From: Streptomyces sp. SirexAA-E
Lineage (GTDB): Bacteria; Actinomycetota; Actinomycetes; Streptomycetales; Streptomycetaceae
Direction: 5' to 3'
NCBI RefSeq assembly: GCF_000177195.2
Contig: NC_015953.1
Span: 6,944,001-7,008,000 of the forward strand
Length of the DNA: 64,000 bases
Positions 25,715 to 34,130 of this stretch are shown in pieces. The notes under the pieces are model-generated. The model saw only the letters and a list, made by a program, of their open reading frames with translations. It did not search any database and was not told where the DNA came from. Within the stretch, counting starts at the first letter, position 1; each line of letters starts with the position of its first letter. A program made the translations under genes and the position numbers.

Positions 25715-27244
25715 TCAGTCCAGCCACACCGTGTCGAACCTGGCCCAGTCCACGGTGTTCGGCTGGGCCTCCTTCACGCCGTGCACAGCCCGGGAGACGG
25801 CGTTCAGCCACTGGGGGTGGGCCCACAGGACGAGCCCACCACGATCCCGGAGCGTCTCCTGCATGGACCGGTAGCGCTCCTCGCGCCGCTCGTCGTCCGT
25901 GACGGCCTGCGCCGCAGCGAAGGCGTCGTCGAAGTCGCGGCGCTGCCAGGCGGTGGCGTTCTGCGGCGAGTCGGTCAGCAGCCGCTCGCTGATGTACGTG
26001 GGGATCGGCATGGCCCCGCAGCGGTGGTTGGCCACGGCCCCGGTGGTCAGCACATCGGTGAAGTACGACTCGGGCGGCCCGTTGGTGATCTTCACCCGCA
26101 ACCCCGCCTCGCCCGCCTGCTCGGCGAAGAGGTGGGCGGCCTGGGCGAAGCTGTCCGAGGCCGTGGACGTGTAGAAGGGCACCGTCTTGTGGATCAGTCC
26201 CGACCGCCGCAGCAGGCGCCTCGCTTCCGCCACATCCCGCTCTCGCTGTTCCAGGCCTTCCGGGTAGTACGTGTAGCCCTTGCCGTAGAGGTCGTTGCCG
26301 ATCTCGGCGCGGCCGGCGCAGACCACGTCCACCAGTTGTCTCCGGTCGACGAGCAGCTTGATCGCCATCGCCGCGTCCGGGTCGTCGAAGGGCGGCCGGT
26401 CCGTCTTCAGGACGAAACCCTGGACGCCGCTGCGCGCGGTGGCCACCACCCGCACCCGGCTGTCGTGCTCGACCGTGCGGGCGAAGGTGGGCGTCATCTC
26501 GTGCGCGTAGTGGATCTCGCCACTGCGTACGGCGGCGGCCCGTGCCTCACTCTCCGCGGACAGGATGCGCACCTCGTCCAGGTGCGGGGCGCCGTTCCAG
26601 TGGTCGTCGAAGCGGCGGGCGACGAACGAGCGTCCCGCGGTGAAGGAGGTGAACGTGAACGGTCCTGTTCCCACGGGACGCCTCGGATCGTCCCAGCCGT
26701 CGCGGACGATCGCGGTCCCCGTCATCGCCAGCAGGGCGGGGAACTCGGCGTTGGGCCGGGTGAGCCGGATCTCCACACTCCGCCCGCCCAGGGCGCGGGA
26801 GTTGGCGAGGTCCACATGGGAGAGGGACTTCTGCGCCAAGTGGTCGGCGGCTTTGGGGTCGAGGATCCGCGAGAGGCTGTAAAGGACGTCGTCGGCGTCG
26901 AGGAGGTGCCCGTCGTGGAAGCGGGCCGACCTCAGCTCGAACCGCCAGACGCGCGCCGAGGCGTCACTGGACCAGGCGCGGGCCAGTCTCGGGACGGGGC
27001 GCAGGGAGGCGTCCAGGTCGACGAGCTTGTCGAAGACGGCCTTGTGCCGGGCGATGTCGACGAACTGCCGCTGTGCGTGCGGGTCCATCGTCTCCTTGAT
27101 GCCCGCACCCGGGAAGGCGGCACGCAGGCTCCCGCCCTTCGTGGGGGAGGAGGCGGAGGTGGCCGAGGAGCAGCCGGTGACCAGGCCGGTTCCCACGGCG
27201 GCTGCCGCGAGGAGGACGTCTCGGCGGGTGGGGACGACCGGCAC
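25715..27244 (-). CDS. Peptide/nickel-type ABC substrate-binding lipoprotein
   Basis: A family 5 extracellular solute-binding protein, 509 residues from the GTG at 27244, which has a GGAAGG site upstream and gives a clean signal peptide. Residues PTRRDVLLAAAAVGTGLVTG then Cys form a twin-arginine plus lipobox signal, so it is probably exported folded and lipid-anchored. An ATG at 27310 in the same frame would add 22 residues. The mature part starts GGSLRAAFPGAG and contains WRFELRSARFHDG and VGTGPFTF, typical of the family. First gene of the importer-methyltransferase operon. Confidence 0.85.
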   Translation of the reverse strand: MPVVPTRRDVLLAAAAVGTGLVTGCSSATSASSPTKGGSLRAAFPGAGIKETMDPHAQRQFVDIARHKAVFDKLVDLDASLRPVPRLARAWSSDASARVWRFELRSARFHDGHLLDADDVLYSLSRILDPKAADHLAQKSLSHVDLANSRALGGRSVEIRLTRPNAEFPALLAMTGTAIVRDGWDDPRRPVGTGPFTFTSFTAGRSFVARRFDDHWNGAPHLDEVRILSAESEARAAAVRSGEIHYAHEMTPTFARTVEHDSRVRVVATARSGVQGFVLKTDRPPFDDPDAAMAIKLLVDRRQLVDVVCAGRAEIGNDLYGKGYTYYPEGLEQRERDVAEARRLLRRSGLIHKTVPFYTSTASDSFAQAAHLFAEQAGEAGLRVKITNGPPESYFTDVLTTGAVANHRCGAMPIPTYISERLLTDSPQNATAWQRRDFDDAFAAAQAVTDDERREERYRSMQETLRDRGGLVLWAHPQWLNAVSRAVHGVKEAQPNTVDWARFDTVWLD

Positions 27245-27428
27245 CGGAGCACCTTCCTGATGAGTTTCCCTTACATATGCATCCAATGTGTTGTTGCGAG
27301 TGATGTGCAAGAGTGCCGCTAGTGGCGTGGGTCACACCTCGCGGGTGGAGGGGTGGGCGGCGGGTGTCCGTTCGCCTCCCGCGGCCCACCCTGTCCCGCG
27401 CTGCCGAACCGGAGCGGCCCCGGGGAGG

Positions 27429-28325
27429 TCAACGGGCTGTGTCGAGCACCTTCCGCACCCACTCCAGCGCGTGGTCGACGTCGTGCGCGACGTTCATCAG
27501 TTCCACGAAGCAGTGGGCGACGTCCGTCTCCCGCCCGGCGTCCCGGATCGTCCCCACCACCTCGTCGAGGGTCGTCTCCGGGGTCGGGTACACCCGCAGG
27601 ATCAGGCCGAGTTCGGACGGGTCCCGGCCTGCCTCGGAGGCCAGCCGCCGGACTTCCGCCATGGGTACGTTGACGGAGTCGGGAGCGAAGGGCTCCGAGC
27701 CCGGCCGGACGACGGGGAGCCAGCCGTCGGCCCTGCGGGCGGCGCGTCGCAGCGCGGCCGGAGCGTACCCGGCGAGATAAACGGGAGGGCGGGGGCGACG
27801 GGCGGGCTTGAGGCCCACATAGGTGGCCGGGATCCGCGTGTGCGTCCCCTCGAACTCCACCGGATCGGTGGACCACCATGCCTCCAGTGCGTCCAGGGTC
27901 TCGTCCAGCCGGGCGCCGCGCTCCTTCATCGGCACACCCGCGGCCTGGTACTCCTCCGGGGACCAGCCGATCCCGAAGCCGGGCAGCAGGCGCCCCTGGC
28001 TGATGAGGTCGATGCTGGTGAGCGAGCGGGCCAGCAGGGCGGGCGCGTAGCAGGGGGCCTGAAGGACGTTGGCGCCGATCCCGGCCCGTTCCGTGGCGGC
28101 GGCGGCCACGGCCATGACGGCGAACGGGTCGAGGACGGTCCGGAAGGTGTCCGGGATCCCGTCGCCGCCTCCGTAGCCGACGGTGGGTTCGACCGGGGCC
28201 AGGATCCGGTCGCCGACCCAGAGGCTGTCGGCGCCCAGCGCCTCCGCCTCCTTCGCGAAACGGCCGACCTCATGGGCCTGGTGGGCCAGGGCACCGATCT
28301 GGGGGAGGGTGAATCCGATACGCAT
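27429..28325 (-). CDS. LLM-class (F420-type) oxidoreductase
   Basis: A 298-residue luciferase-like TIM-barrel protein. Motifs: MRIGFTLPQIG, EALGADSLWVGDRIL, GIGANVLQAPCYAPALLARS, and GRLLPGFGIGWSPEEY, the last matching the F420-binding group of LLM enzymes. It probably uses reduced or oxidised coenzyme F420; substrate unknown. Not coupled to its neighbours: 184 bases separate it from the ABC operon and 259 from the lipoprotein gene upstream. Confidence 0.83.
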   Translation of the reverse strand: MRIGFTLPQIGALAHQAHEVGRFAKEAEALGADSLWVGDRILAPVEPTVGYGGGDGIPDTFRTVLDPFAVMAVAAAATERAGIGANVLQAPCYAPALLARSLTSIDLISQGRLLPGFGIGWSPEEYQAAGVPMKERGARLDETLDALEAWWSTDPVEFEGTHTRIPATYVGLKPARRPRPPVYLAGYAPAALRRAARRADGWLPVVRPGSEPFAPDSVNVPMAEVRRLASEAGRDPSELGLILRVYPTPETTLDEVVGTIRDAGRETDVAHCFVELMNVAHDVDHALEWVRKVLDTAR

Positions 28326-28519
28326 GCTGCTCTCCAGGGGTAGACGGGGGAGCGGTCCTCACACCGTCGGACCGGCGAGGGCGCCGGTCCGGTCCGGCCG
28401 CTACCAGGGTGCCCGCCGAGCCGTGGAAGGATGCCGCTCCACGCCGAGACCGGCCGAGTTGCCCCGCGTGTTCCTCATCCGTGCACAGGGCCCGGCACCG
28501 GCCGCGCACCCGGGCCGCG

Positions 28520-28565
28520 GACGCCGTCGGCCCCACCCTCCGGGCGGACGGCGCCACGTGCGAAC
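28520..28565. repeat. Partial copy of the 39.7-kb MITE-like element
   Basis: These 46 bases match 39838-39883, the right-hand interior of the 181-bp inverted-repeat element, at roughly nine bases in ten, including an identical ccctccgggcggacggcg core. The perfect terminal repeat is lost here (gtgcgaac instead of tttcgaaac), and no left end is recognisable. It lies in the 259-base gap between the LLM gene and the lipoprotein gene, which otherwise shows no gene. Confidence 0.6.
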
Positions 28566-28584
28566 CCGCCCCGCGGGACAGCCC

Positions 28585-29253
28585 TCAGAACTCGTCCAGC
28601 CACACCACGATCCCGGTGTGCCCGCTCAGCACCGCCGCCGCTCCCGCGCGTACGGCGGCCGCGCACCGTGCGCCGGTGAAGGAGGCGGGATCGTACGTCG
28701 AGGACATGCCGAGCCCTTCCCCCCGGAAGGACGCCCCCGACCAGTCGACCGCCGTCACGTTCTCGGTGGGTTCGGCGAGTTCCGCCCCCACGACCAGGAA
28801 CCGCTGGGCGAGATGGCTCGGTGTGACCGCCGCCAGGGGGTCGATGAGGTCGTTGCCCGCGCTGACGACGAGGTCCGGACGCATGTCCACTGCCCTGGTG
28901 ACGGCGGGGAGCAGATCGGCGGAGCCGGACGCGGTCACCGTCCGCAGGTCCACGTCCTCGTCCTCCGCCCACTCCTTCACCGCCGTCACCAGCGTCTTCG
29001 TCGGCTCGTCGTGGCCCGCGGTGAGCAGGACGACGCGTGTGCCGGGCGAGGGGCGGACCCCCGACCACGACCCGGGGCTCGGCGTGACGGTCGACTCCGG
29101 GGCCGGTGGCGCGTCCGTGCCGATGAATCCCGCGTCCAGGACGCCGACGGCGGAAGGGCTGGGGCGCGGCTTCGACCAGTCGTCACCCGAGGCGCATCCG
29201 GTGAGCAGGGCGGCGGCCGTCACCAGAGCGGCGGCCAGGAGCGGGCGGTGCAA
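28585..29253 (-). CDS. Lipoprotein with BMP/periplasmic-binding-like fold
   Basis: A 222-residue secreted lipoprotein. The signal LLAAALVTAAALLTG ends in a lipobox with Cys20. After a Pro/Ser-rich linker the domain resembles the ligand-binding half of BMP/PnrA-type receptors: RVVLLTAGHDEPTKTLVTAV, RPDLVVSAGNDLIDPLAAV, RFLVVGAEL. It is shorter than full receptors (about 300 or more residues) and has no adjacent permease or ATPase. A sensory or orphan binding role is possible. Confidence in the fold is moderate. Confidence 0.7.
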   Translation of the reverse strand: MHRPLLAAALVTAAALLTGCASGDDWSKPRPSPSAVGVLDAGFIGTDAPPAPESTVTPSPGSWSGVRPSPGTRVVLLTAGHDEPTKTLVTAVKEWAEDEDVDLRTVTASGSADLLPAVTRAVDMRPDLVVSAGNDLIDPLAAVTPSHLAQRFLVVGAELAEPTENVTAVDWSGASFRGEGLGMSSTYDPASFTGARCAAAVRAGAAAVLSGHTGIVVWLDEF

Positions 29254-29492
29254 GACGATCGTCCTCCGGGAAGGGGCCGCGGCGAGACCGCGGCCGGCGT
29301 GGTACCGACACCCGGCGGGATGCGGGGCGGAGAGCCGGTACGGAGCGGCTTTCGGGCCATCCTGCTCCCTCGCTCCACGCGATCTCCATCGGTCCGCCCG
29401 TCATCGAACGTTTGTTTTCCCATGATTCGCTGATCCGTCGTCACCGGTTCATCCGCGACCAGCACGGTGCACGGGCAACCTCAAGGAGCCCC

Positions 29493-30704
29493 ATGTCACC
29501 TCGTGTCCGCCGCCCCCTGCTCGCACTCGCCGCGGCGGTTCTCATCCTTCTCGGCCTGGTCCGGCCCGCCGCCGCCCATGGCTTCACCTCGACCGTCTAC
29601 GCGCACGTCACCACCGGCGGCGACGGCTCGCTCCGGACCGAGCTCGAGCTGGAGTACGACCTCTTCGTCGTCTCGGCCGCCGACGCCGGATCGGACGACC
29701 CGCTCTTCCGCGCCGGGACCGACGCGTTCGAAGCCGGGGACGCCGAAGCCCAGGCCGCGGCCCTCGGCGCCCACCGCACGGCCGCCGTCCGCTACGTCAC
29801 CGAGCGCTTCTCGGTCACCGCGGGCGGCACCACCTGCGAACCCGCCCCCTCCGGCGCGTTCCGGACGGGGCGCGAAGAGGACGTGCCCTACGCGCTGCTG
29901 GCCCTCGACTGGACCTGCCCCGAACACGGCACCGGGGAGTACGAGGTCCGCAGCGGCCTCTTCCCCGAATCCGAGGGCTACGTCAAGGGCACCAAGACGA
30001 TCGTCACCTACGCCGTAGACGGTCACACCGGCAGCGCCGCCCTCGACGCCGGTCACCCGTCCTTCTCGATCAGCCAGTCCTGGACGCAGCGCTTCTGGGA
30101 GTTCTTCCGCCTGGGAGCCGAGCACCTGCTCACCGGGACCGACCACATCCTGTTCCTGCTCGCCCTCATCGCCGGCTCCCGTCGGCCCCGCGAGGTCGTC
30201 CTCGCCGCCACCGGTTTCACGCTGGCCCACTCCGTGACGTTCCTGCTGGCCGCACTGGGCCTGGTCGACGTCCCGGCGGGGCTGGTGGAACCCGTCATCG
30301 CGCTGTCCATCGCCGTGGTCGCCGGCTGGCACCTGTGGCGCATCCGCGGGCGCGGCACCCAGGCCACGGACCTCCGGGCGCCCGACGGAAACCGCTTCGC
30401 CCTCGACCGGGCGGGCTGGACCCGGCTCTGTGTCGTGTTCTGCTTCGGCCTCGTCCACGGCCTGGGCTTCGCCGGCGCGCTCGGCATCGAGGCCGCCTGG
30501 TCATGGACTCTGCTGTGGTCCCTGCTGGTCTTCAACATCGGCATCGAAACCGTCCAACTCGCCGTCATCGCCGTGCTGTTCCCCCTCCTGCTGCTCCTCG
30601 GGCGCCGCTCCCCGAAGGCGGCGCTGTGGGCCACGGGCGCCTTGTCGGCGGGAGTGGCCGCCATGGGGCTCGTCTGGTTCGCGCAGCGGGTGACCGGGGC
30701 GTAG
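29493..30704 (+). CDS. HupE/UreJ-family membrane protein
   Basis: A 403-residue protein. The start at 29493 is chosen because AAGGAG lies upstream and a signal peptide follows directly (RRPLLALAAAVLILLGLVRP then AAAHG). An external domain of about 190 residues (TSTVYAHVTTGGDGSLRTEL, CEPAPSG, WTCPEHGTG) precedes a six-helix membrane part with the HupE/UreJ signature GAEHLLTGTDHILFLLALI and FTLAHSVTFLLAALG. Members are suspected of metal, often nickel or cobalt, transport; no hydrogenase or urease genes are in the window, so the role is open. Confidence 0.83.
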   Translation: MSPRVRRPLLALAAAVLILLGLVRPAAAHGFTSTVYAHVTTGGDGSLRTELELEYDLFVVSAADAGSDDPLFRAGTDAFEAGDAEAQAAALGAHRTAAVRYVTERFSVTAGGTTCEPAPSGAFRTGREEDVPYALLALDWTCPEHGTGEYEVRSGLFPESEGYVKGTKTIVTYAVDGHTGSAALDAGHPSFSISQSWTQRFWEFFRLGAEHLLTGTDHILFLLALIAGSRRPREVVLAATGFTLAHSVTFLLAALGLVDVPAGLVEPVIALSIAVVAGWHLWRIRGRGTQATDLRAPDGNRFALDRAGWTRLCVVFCFGLVHGLGFAGALGIEAAWSWTLLWSLLVFNIGIETVQLAVIAVLFPLLLLLGRRSPKAALWATGALSAGVAAMGLVWFAQRVTGA

Positions 30705-30793
30705 GAACCGCAGGTCGGACAGCGATGTTCAGCCTCAGCCAAGATCGCATTCGCGCGGCGTTCACCTGGCGCGGAGACCGTGGCGTCCTCCAC

Positions 30794-30828
30794 GCATGTG
30801 CACCGCATGTGCACCGTTTGCCCATAGA
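30794..30828 (+). promoter_or_regulatory. PHO-box-like 11-bp direct repeat and -10 before phosphatase gene
   Basis: The unit gcatgtgcacc occurs twice in tandem at 30794-30804 and 30805-30815, an 11-bp period like Streptomyces PhoP-binding direct repeat units (core GTTCACC; here GTGCACC). CATAGA at 30823-30828 is a possible -10, so the repeats cover the -35 position, as in PhoP-activated promoters. A third core, GTTCACCTGGC, lies upstream near 30759. The next gene encodes a secreted phosphatase, which fits phosphate control. Confidence 0.5.
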
Positions 30829-30842
30829 AGAAACGACACTTC

Positions 30843-32819
30843 ATGAGATCGAACTCCTCCCGACAGGCCCACGGGCCCGTCCGGCGCCGTGTGGCCACCG
30901 GTGCCACCGCCGCTCTCCTCGGTCTGACCGTCGCCTTCGCGGGCGGGCAGACCACGCCCGCCGGTGCGGCCGAGTCCACCACCGCCTCCGGCATCGTCCT
31001 GGGCGTCGGTGCCGACGAGACCCAGCGCACCGTCAGCTGGTACTCCGCCGCCGACACCGCCCAGAAGGTCCAGCTCGCCCCCACCGCGCAGCTCACCGGT
31101 GGCGCGTTCCCGGCCGACTCCGCCACCTTCGACGCCCTGGGCGCCAAGAACATCGCCACCAGCGGCGGTTACAACCACCGCGCCACCCTCACCGGCCTCA
31201 AGGAGAACACCGCTTACTCCTACCGTGTCGGCACCGAGGGCAACTGGTCCCCGGCGTACTCCTTCACGACGCAGGACTTCGAGGGCGAGTACGACTTCCT
31301 GTTCCTCGGCGACCCGCAGATCGGCTCCTCCGGTGACCTGGCACAGGACCAGGCCGGTTGGCAGGACACCCTGGACGTGGCCACCAAGGCCAACCCGAAG
31401 GCCGAGATCCTGGTCTCCGGCGGCGACCAGGTCGAGAGCGCCAACAACGAGTCCCAGTGGAACTCCTTCCTGGCACCCGACCAGCTGCGCCAGTACCCGT
31501 GGGCGGCCACCATCGGCAACCACGACGTCGGCGGCAAGGCGTACGAGCAGCACTTCTCGACGCCGAACACGGACCGCTCGGGCGGTCTGTACGCCAACGG
31601 CGACCCGGCCTCCAACACCTCCGGCGGCAACTACTGGTACATCTACAAGGATGTGCTGTTCATCGACCTCAACAGCAACAGCTACGCCACCTCCCAGGGC
31701 GGCGGGGGCGACGAGGCGCACACCAAGTACGTCACGGACGTCATCAACCAGCACGGTTCCGAGGCCAAGTGGAAGGTGCTCGTCTACCACCACTCGATCT
31801 ACTCACCCGCCTCGCACGCCAAGGACAAGGACAACAAGGCCCGCCGGGTCGACTTCCCCACCACCTTCTCCAAGCTGGGCGTCGACCTGGTCCTCCAGGG
31901 CCATGACCACAGCTACTCGCGCAGCTACCTCATCAAGAACGGGGAGAAGGCCGACCCCGAGGAGCAGCCCGGCGCGGCCGACGTCTACCCCGGCCCCGGC
32001 GGCGTCCTCTACGTCACGGCCAACTCCGCCTCGGGCTCGAAGTACTACGACATCACCGCGCCCGACTCCAGCGGCACCAGCGGCGCGGGCAACGGCGCCG
32101 ACCCGCTGAACCCGGACCGCTACTGGTACAACTCGGTCCAGAACCAGGAGCACGTCCGCACCTACGTCAAGGTCCAGGTACGCGACGAGAAGCTCGTCGT
32201 GGAGAACATCCGCAGCGGCAACTGCGACGCCCCCAACTCCCAGGTCTCGCAGGGCGACTGGTGCAAGAACACCACCGCCGCCCAGCCGGTCGGCTCGGTC
32301 GTCGACAAGGTGAGCGTCCACCCGTACAACGGTGACGGCCAGTCCCTCCAGGTCAACGTGCCCAAGGCGGCTCCGGGCGAGTTCGGCTGGACCATCGACG
32401 GCTACAACGGCCTGGTGGACCTCGGCACCGCCAAGGAGGAGAACGGCGACCACTTCACCGCCTCCGGCAAGATCAACCCCATCCTGGTGTCGGACACCCG
32501 CCGCTCGCTCTCCCCGTGGGCGGTCTCGGCGGACGTGAGCGCCTTCAAGGACGCCGACAAGACGTTCGCGGGCTCCTACCTCGGCTGGACGCCGTACGTC
32601 CTCGACCAGGGTGCCGGTGCCAAGGCCGGTGCGCAGGTCCCCTCCGGCTACGACGGCAAGGGCGAGGGCCTGGCCGTCTCCCGCGGCCTCGGCTCCGCCC
32701 CCCAGGGGCACGCCCGCGGCACGGCCAGGCTGGGCGCCGACCTGGACCTGAAGATCCCGGACTCCGTCCAGAAGGGCGGCTACCGCGCGACCCTCACGAT
32801 CACCGCGCTGAGCAGCTGA
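30843..32819 (+). CDS. Secreted purple-acid-phosphatase-like metallophosphoesterase
   Basis: A 658-residue exported enzyme. The signal region contains VRRRVATGATAALLGLTVAF, possibly Tat-type, ending near AGAAES. An N-terminal fibronectin-type domain of purple acid phosphatases (SGIVLGVGADETQRTVSWYS, HRATLTGLKENTAYSYRVG) is followed by the calcineurin-like core with metal ligands in LFLGDPQ, SGGDQVES, IGNHDVGG, VYHHSIYS and LQGHDHSYSR. A C-terminal domain of about 200 residues follows. It likely releases phosphate from organic esters outside the cell. A PHO-box-like repeat precedes it and a strong hairpin follows. Confidence 0.9.
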   Translation: MRSNSSRQAHGPVRRRVATGATAALLGLTVAFAGGQTTPAGAAESTTASGIVLGVGADETQRTVSWYSAADTAQKVQLAPTAQLTGGAFPADSATFDALGAKNIATSGGYNHRATLTGLKENTAYSYRVGTEGNWSPAYSFTTQDFEGEYDFLFLGDPQIGSSGDLAQDQAGWQDTLDVATKANPKAEILVSGGDQVESANNESQWNSFLAPDQLRQYPWAATIGNHDVGGKAYEQHFSTPNTDRSGGLYANGDPASNTSGGNYWYIYKDVLFIDLNSNSYATSQGGGGDEAHTKYVTDVINQHGSEAKWKVLVYHHSIYSPASHAKDKDNKARRVDFPTTFSKLGVDLVLQGHDHSYSRSYLIKNGEKADPEEQPGAADVYPGPGGVLYVTANSASGSKYYDITAPDSSGTSGAGNGADPLNPDRYWYNSVQNQEHVRTYVKVQVRDEKLVVENIRSGNCDAPNSQVSQGDWCKNTTAAQPVGSVVDKVSVHPYNGDGQSLQVNVPKAAPGEFGWTIDGYNGLVDLGTAKEENGDHFTASGKINPILVSDTRRSLSPWAVSADVSAFKDADKTFAGSYLGWTPYVLDQGAGAKAGAQVPSGYDGKGEGLAVSRGLGSAPQGHARGTARLGADLDLKIPDSVQKGGYRATLTITALSS

Positions 32820-32835
32820 CCGTCCCCGCTCCACC

Positions 32836-32873
32836 GGCGTGGCAGGCTCCGGTCCGCCGGAGCCTGCCACGCC
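32836..32873 (+). terminator. 17-bp perfect hairpin after phosphatase gene
   Basis: Arms ggcgtggcaggctccgg (32836-32852) and its exact complement (32857-32873) around a 4-base loop, starting 17 bases after the phosphatase stop. A typical GC-rich Streptomyces terminator; it separates the phosphatase from the surface-protein gene that starts 23 bases later. Confidence 0.8.
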
Positions 32874-32895
32874 CCCGTTCCGAGAGAGACCCGAG

Positions 32896-33972
32896 ATGCA
32901 CGCAGTGGCACCCCCTCGCCGTACCACCCCCGCCCTCCTGGGCGTCGTCCTCCTCACCCTGCTCACCGCCCTGGCGCTCGCCGGCACGTCCACCGGGCAG
33001 GCCCGGGCGGCCGAGGGCGAGGTCACCTGGACGGTCCGGACGGCGGCCAACGGATTCGGTGACGACCGGCCGAGCTTCAGCTACGGCGTCAACCCGGGGG
33101 GCAAGGTCGAGGACGCCATGGTCGTCGCCAACCACGGCACCGACCCGCTGCGTCTCGCGGTCTACGCCGCCGACGGCTACACGACCGAGAAGGGGCAGCT
33201 CGACCTCCTCACCCAGGAGAAGAAGTCTCCCTCCATCGGCACCTGGGTCCACGCCACCGGTGACAGCGTCGAGATAGCCCCCGGCAAGAGCGCCGAGATC
33301 CCGTTCACGGTGGAGGTCCCGCGCAACGCCACCCCCGGCGACTACGTGGGCGGCATCCTGACCTCCCTCAAGCAGCCCGGCGACACCGAGGGCATCGCGG
33401 TCGACCGCCGCCTCGGCATCCGGATCAAGCTGCGCGTCAGCGGAGCCCTGCGGCCCGCACTCGCCGTCGAGGACCTGCGCGTCGGCTACGAGGGCTCCGC
33501 CGACCCGTTCGCCCAGGGCGACGCCACGGTGACCTACACCCTCCACAACACCGGCAACGCCCTGCTCTCCGGCACCCAGAAGGTCACCCTCACGGGCCCC
33601 TTCGGAACGCTGAGCACGGACGCCGGCGACATCGCCGCACCGCCGGAGCTGCTGCCCGGCGAGCGCTGGAAGGTCACGGTCCCGGTCCACGACGTCACCC
33701 CGGCCTTCCGGCTCGAAGCCGCGGTCACCGTCACCCCGCTCATCACCGACGCCGCCGGCTCCACCACCGCCCTCGATCCCGTCCGGGCCACCGCCCACGG
33801 CTGGGCCGTCCCCTGGACGCTCCTGCTGCTCCTGCTCCTCCTCCTGGCCGCGGCCGTCACGGCGGTCGTACTCGTCCGGCGGGCCCGCGCCCGCCGCGCA
33901 CGGCGCGAGGACGAGCGGGTGCGCGAGGCGGTGGACCAGGCCCTGCGGGAGAAGACCGGCCGACAGACCTGA
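32896..33972 (+). CDS. WxL-interacting-type surface protein (DUF916-like)
   Basis: A 358-residue type I membrane protein. Signal peptide in residues 1-38 (PALLGVVLLTLLTALALAG, cut near ARAAEG). The extracellular part has two beta-domains; FSYGVNPGGKVEDAMVVANH and RNATPGDYVGGILTSL resemble the peptidoglycan-binding domain of WxL-interacting proteins. One C-terminal helix (WTLLLLLLLLLAAAVTAVVL) and a basic tail (RRARARRARRED) anchor it. It probably sits at the cell wall. Start at 32896 rather than the upstream in-frame ATG, because the signal peptide begins here. Confidence 0.8.
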   Translation: MHAVAPPRRTTPALLGVVLLTLLTALALAGTSTGQARAAEGEVTWTVRTAANGFGDDRPSFSYGVNPGGKVEDAMVVANHGTDPLRLAVYAADGYTTEKGQLDLLTQEKKSPSIGTWVHATGDSVEIAPGKSAEIPFTVEVPRNATPGDYVGGILTSLKQPGDTEGIAVDRRLGIRIKLRVSGALRPALAVEDLRVGYEGSADPFAQGDATVTYTLHNTGNALLSGTQKVTLTGPFGTLSTDAGDIAAPPELLPGERWKVTVPVHDVTPAFRLEAAVTVTPLITDAAGSTTALDPVRATAHGWAVPWTLLLLLLLLLAAAVTAVVLVRRARARRARREDERVREAVDQALREKTGRQT

Positions 33973-33973
33973 C

Positions 33974-34007
33974 CGGGCCCCGACGCCCGGTGTGCTTACG
34001 GGGCCCG
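33974..34007 (+). terminator. Hairpin after surface-protein gene
   Basis: Nine-base arms cgggccccg (33974-33982) and cggggcccg (33999-34007) with a 16-base loop, directly after the stop at 33972. Less compact than the other terminators in the window. Confidence 0.5.
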
Positions 34008-34130
34008 CCCGTGCGCCTGCGGCCGAGGACCGGAACGCCTCATGGACGCGGGCGGTCCGCCCGACGGTCTCCTGTACGGCGGCCCGGTACGGCCCTCCGT
34101 CTGCCGGGGCGCGCCGACGGACAACGAGCT

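Noticed and set aside
30794..30815. Tandem repeat as start of a CRISPR-like array
   Set aside because: Only two units of 11 bp with no spacers; no cas genes in the window.
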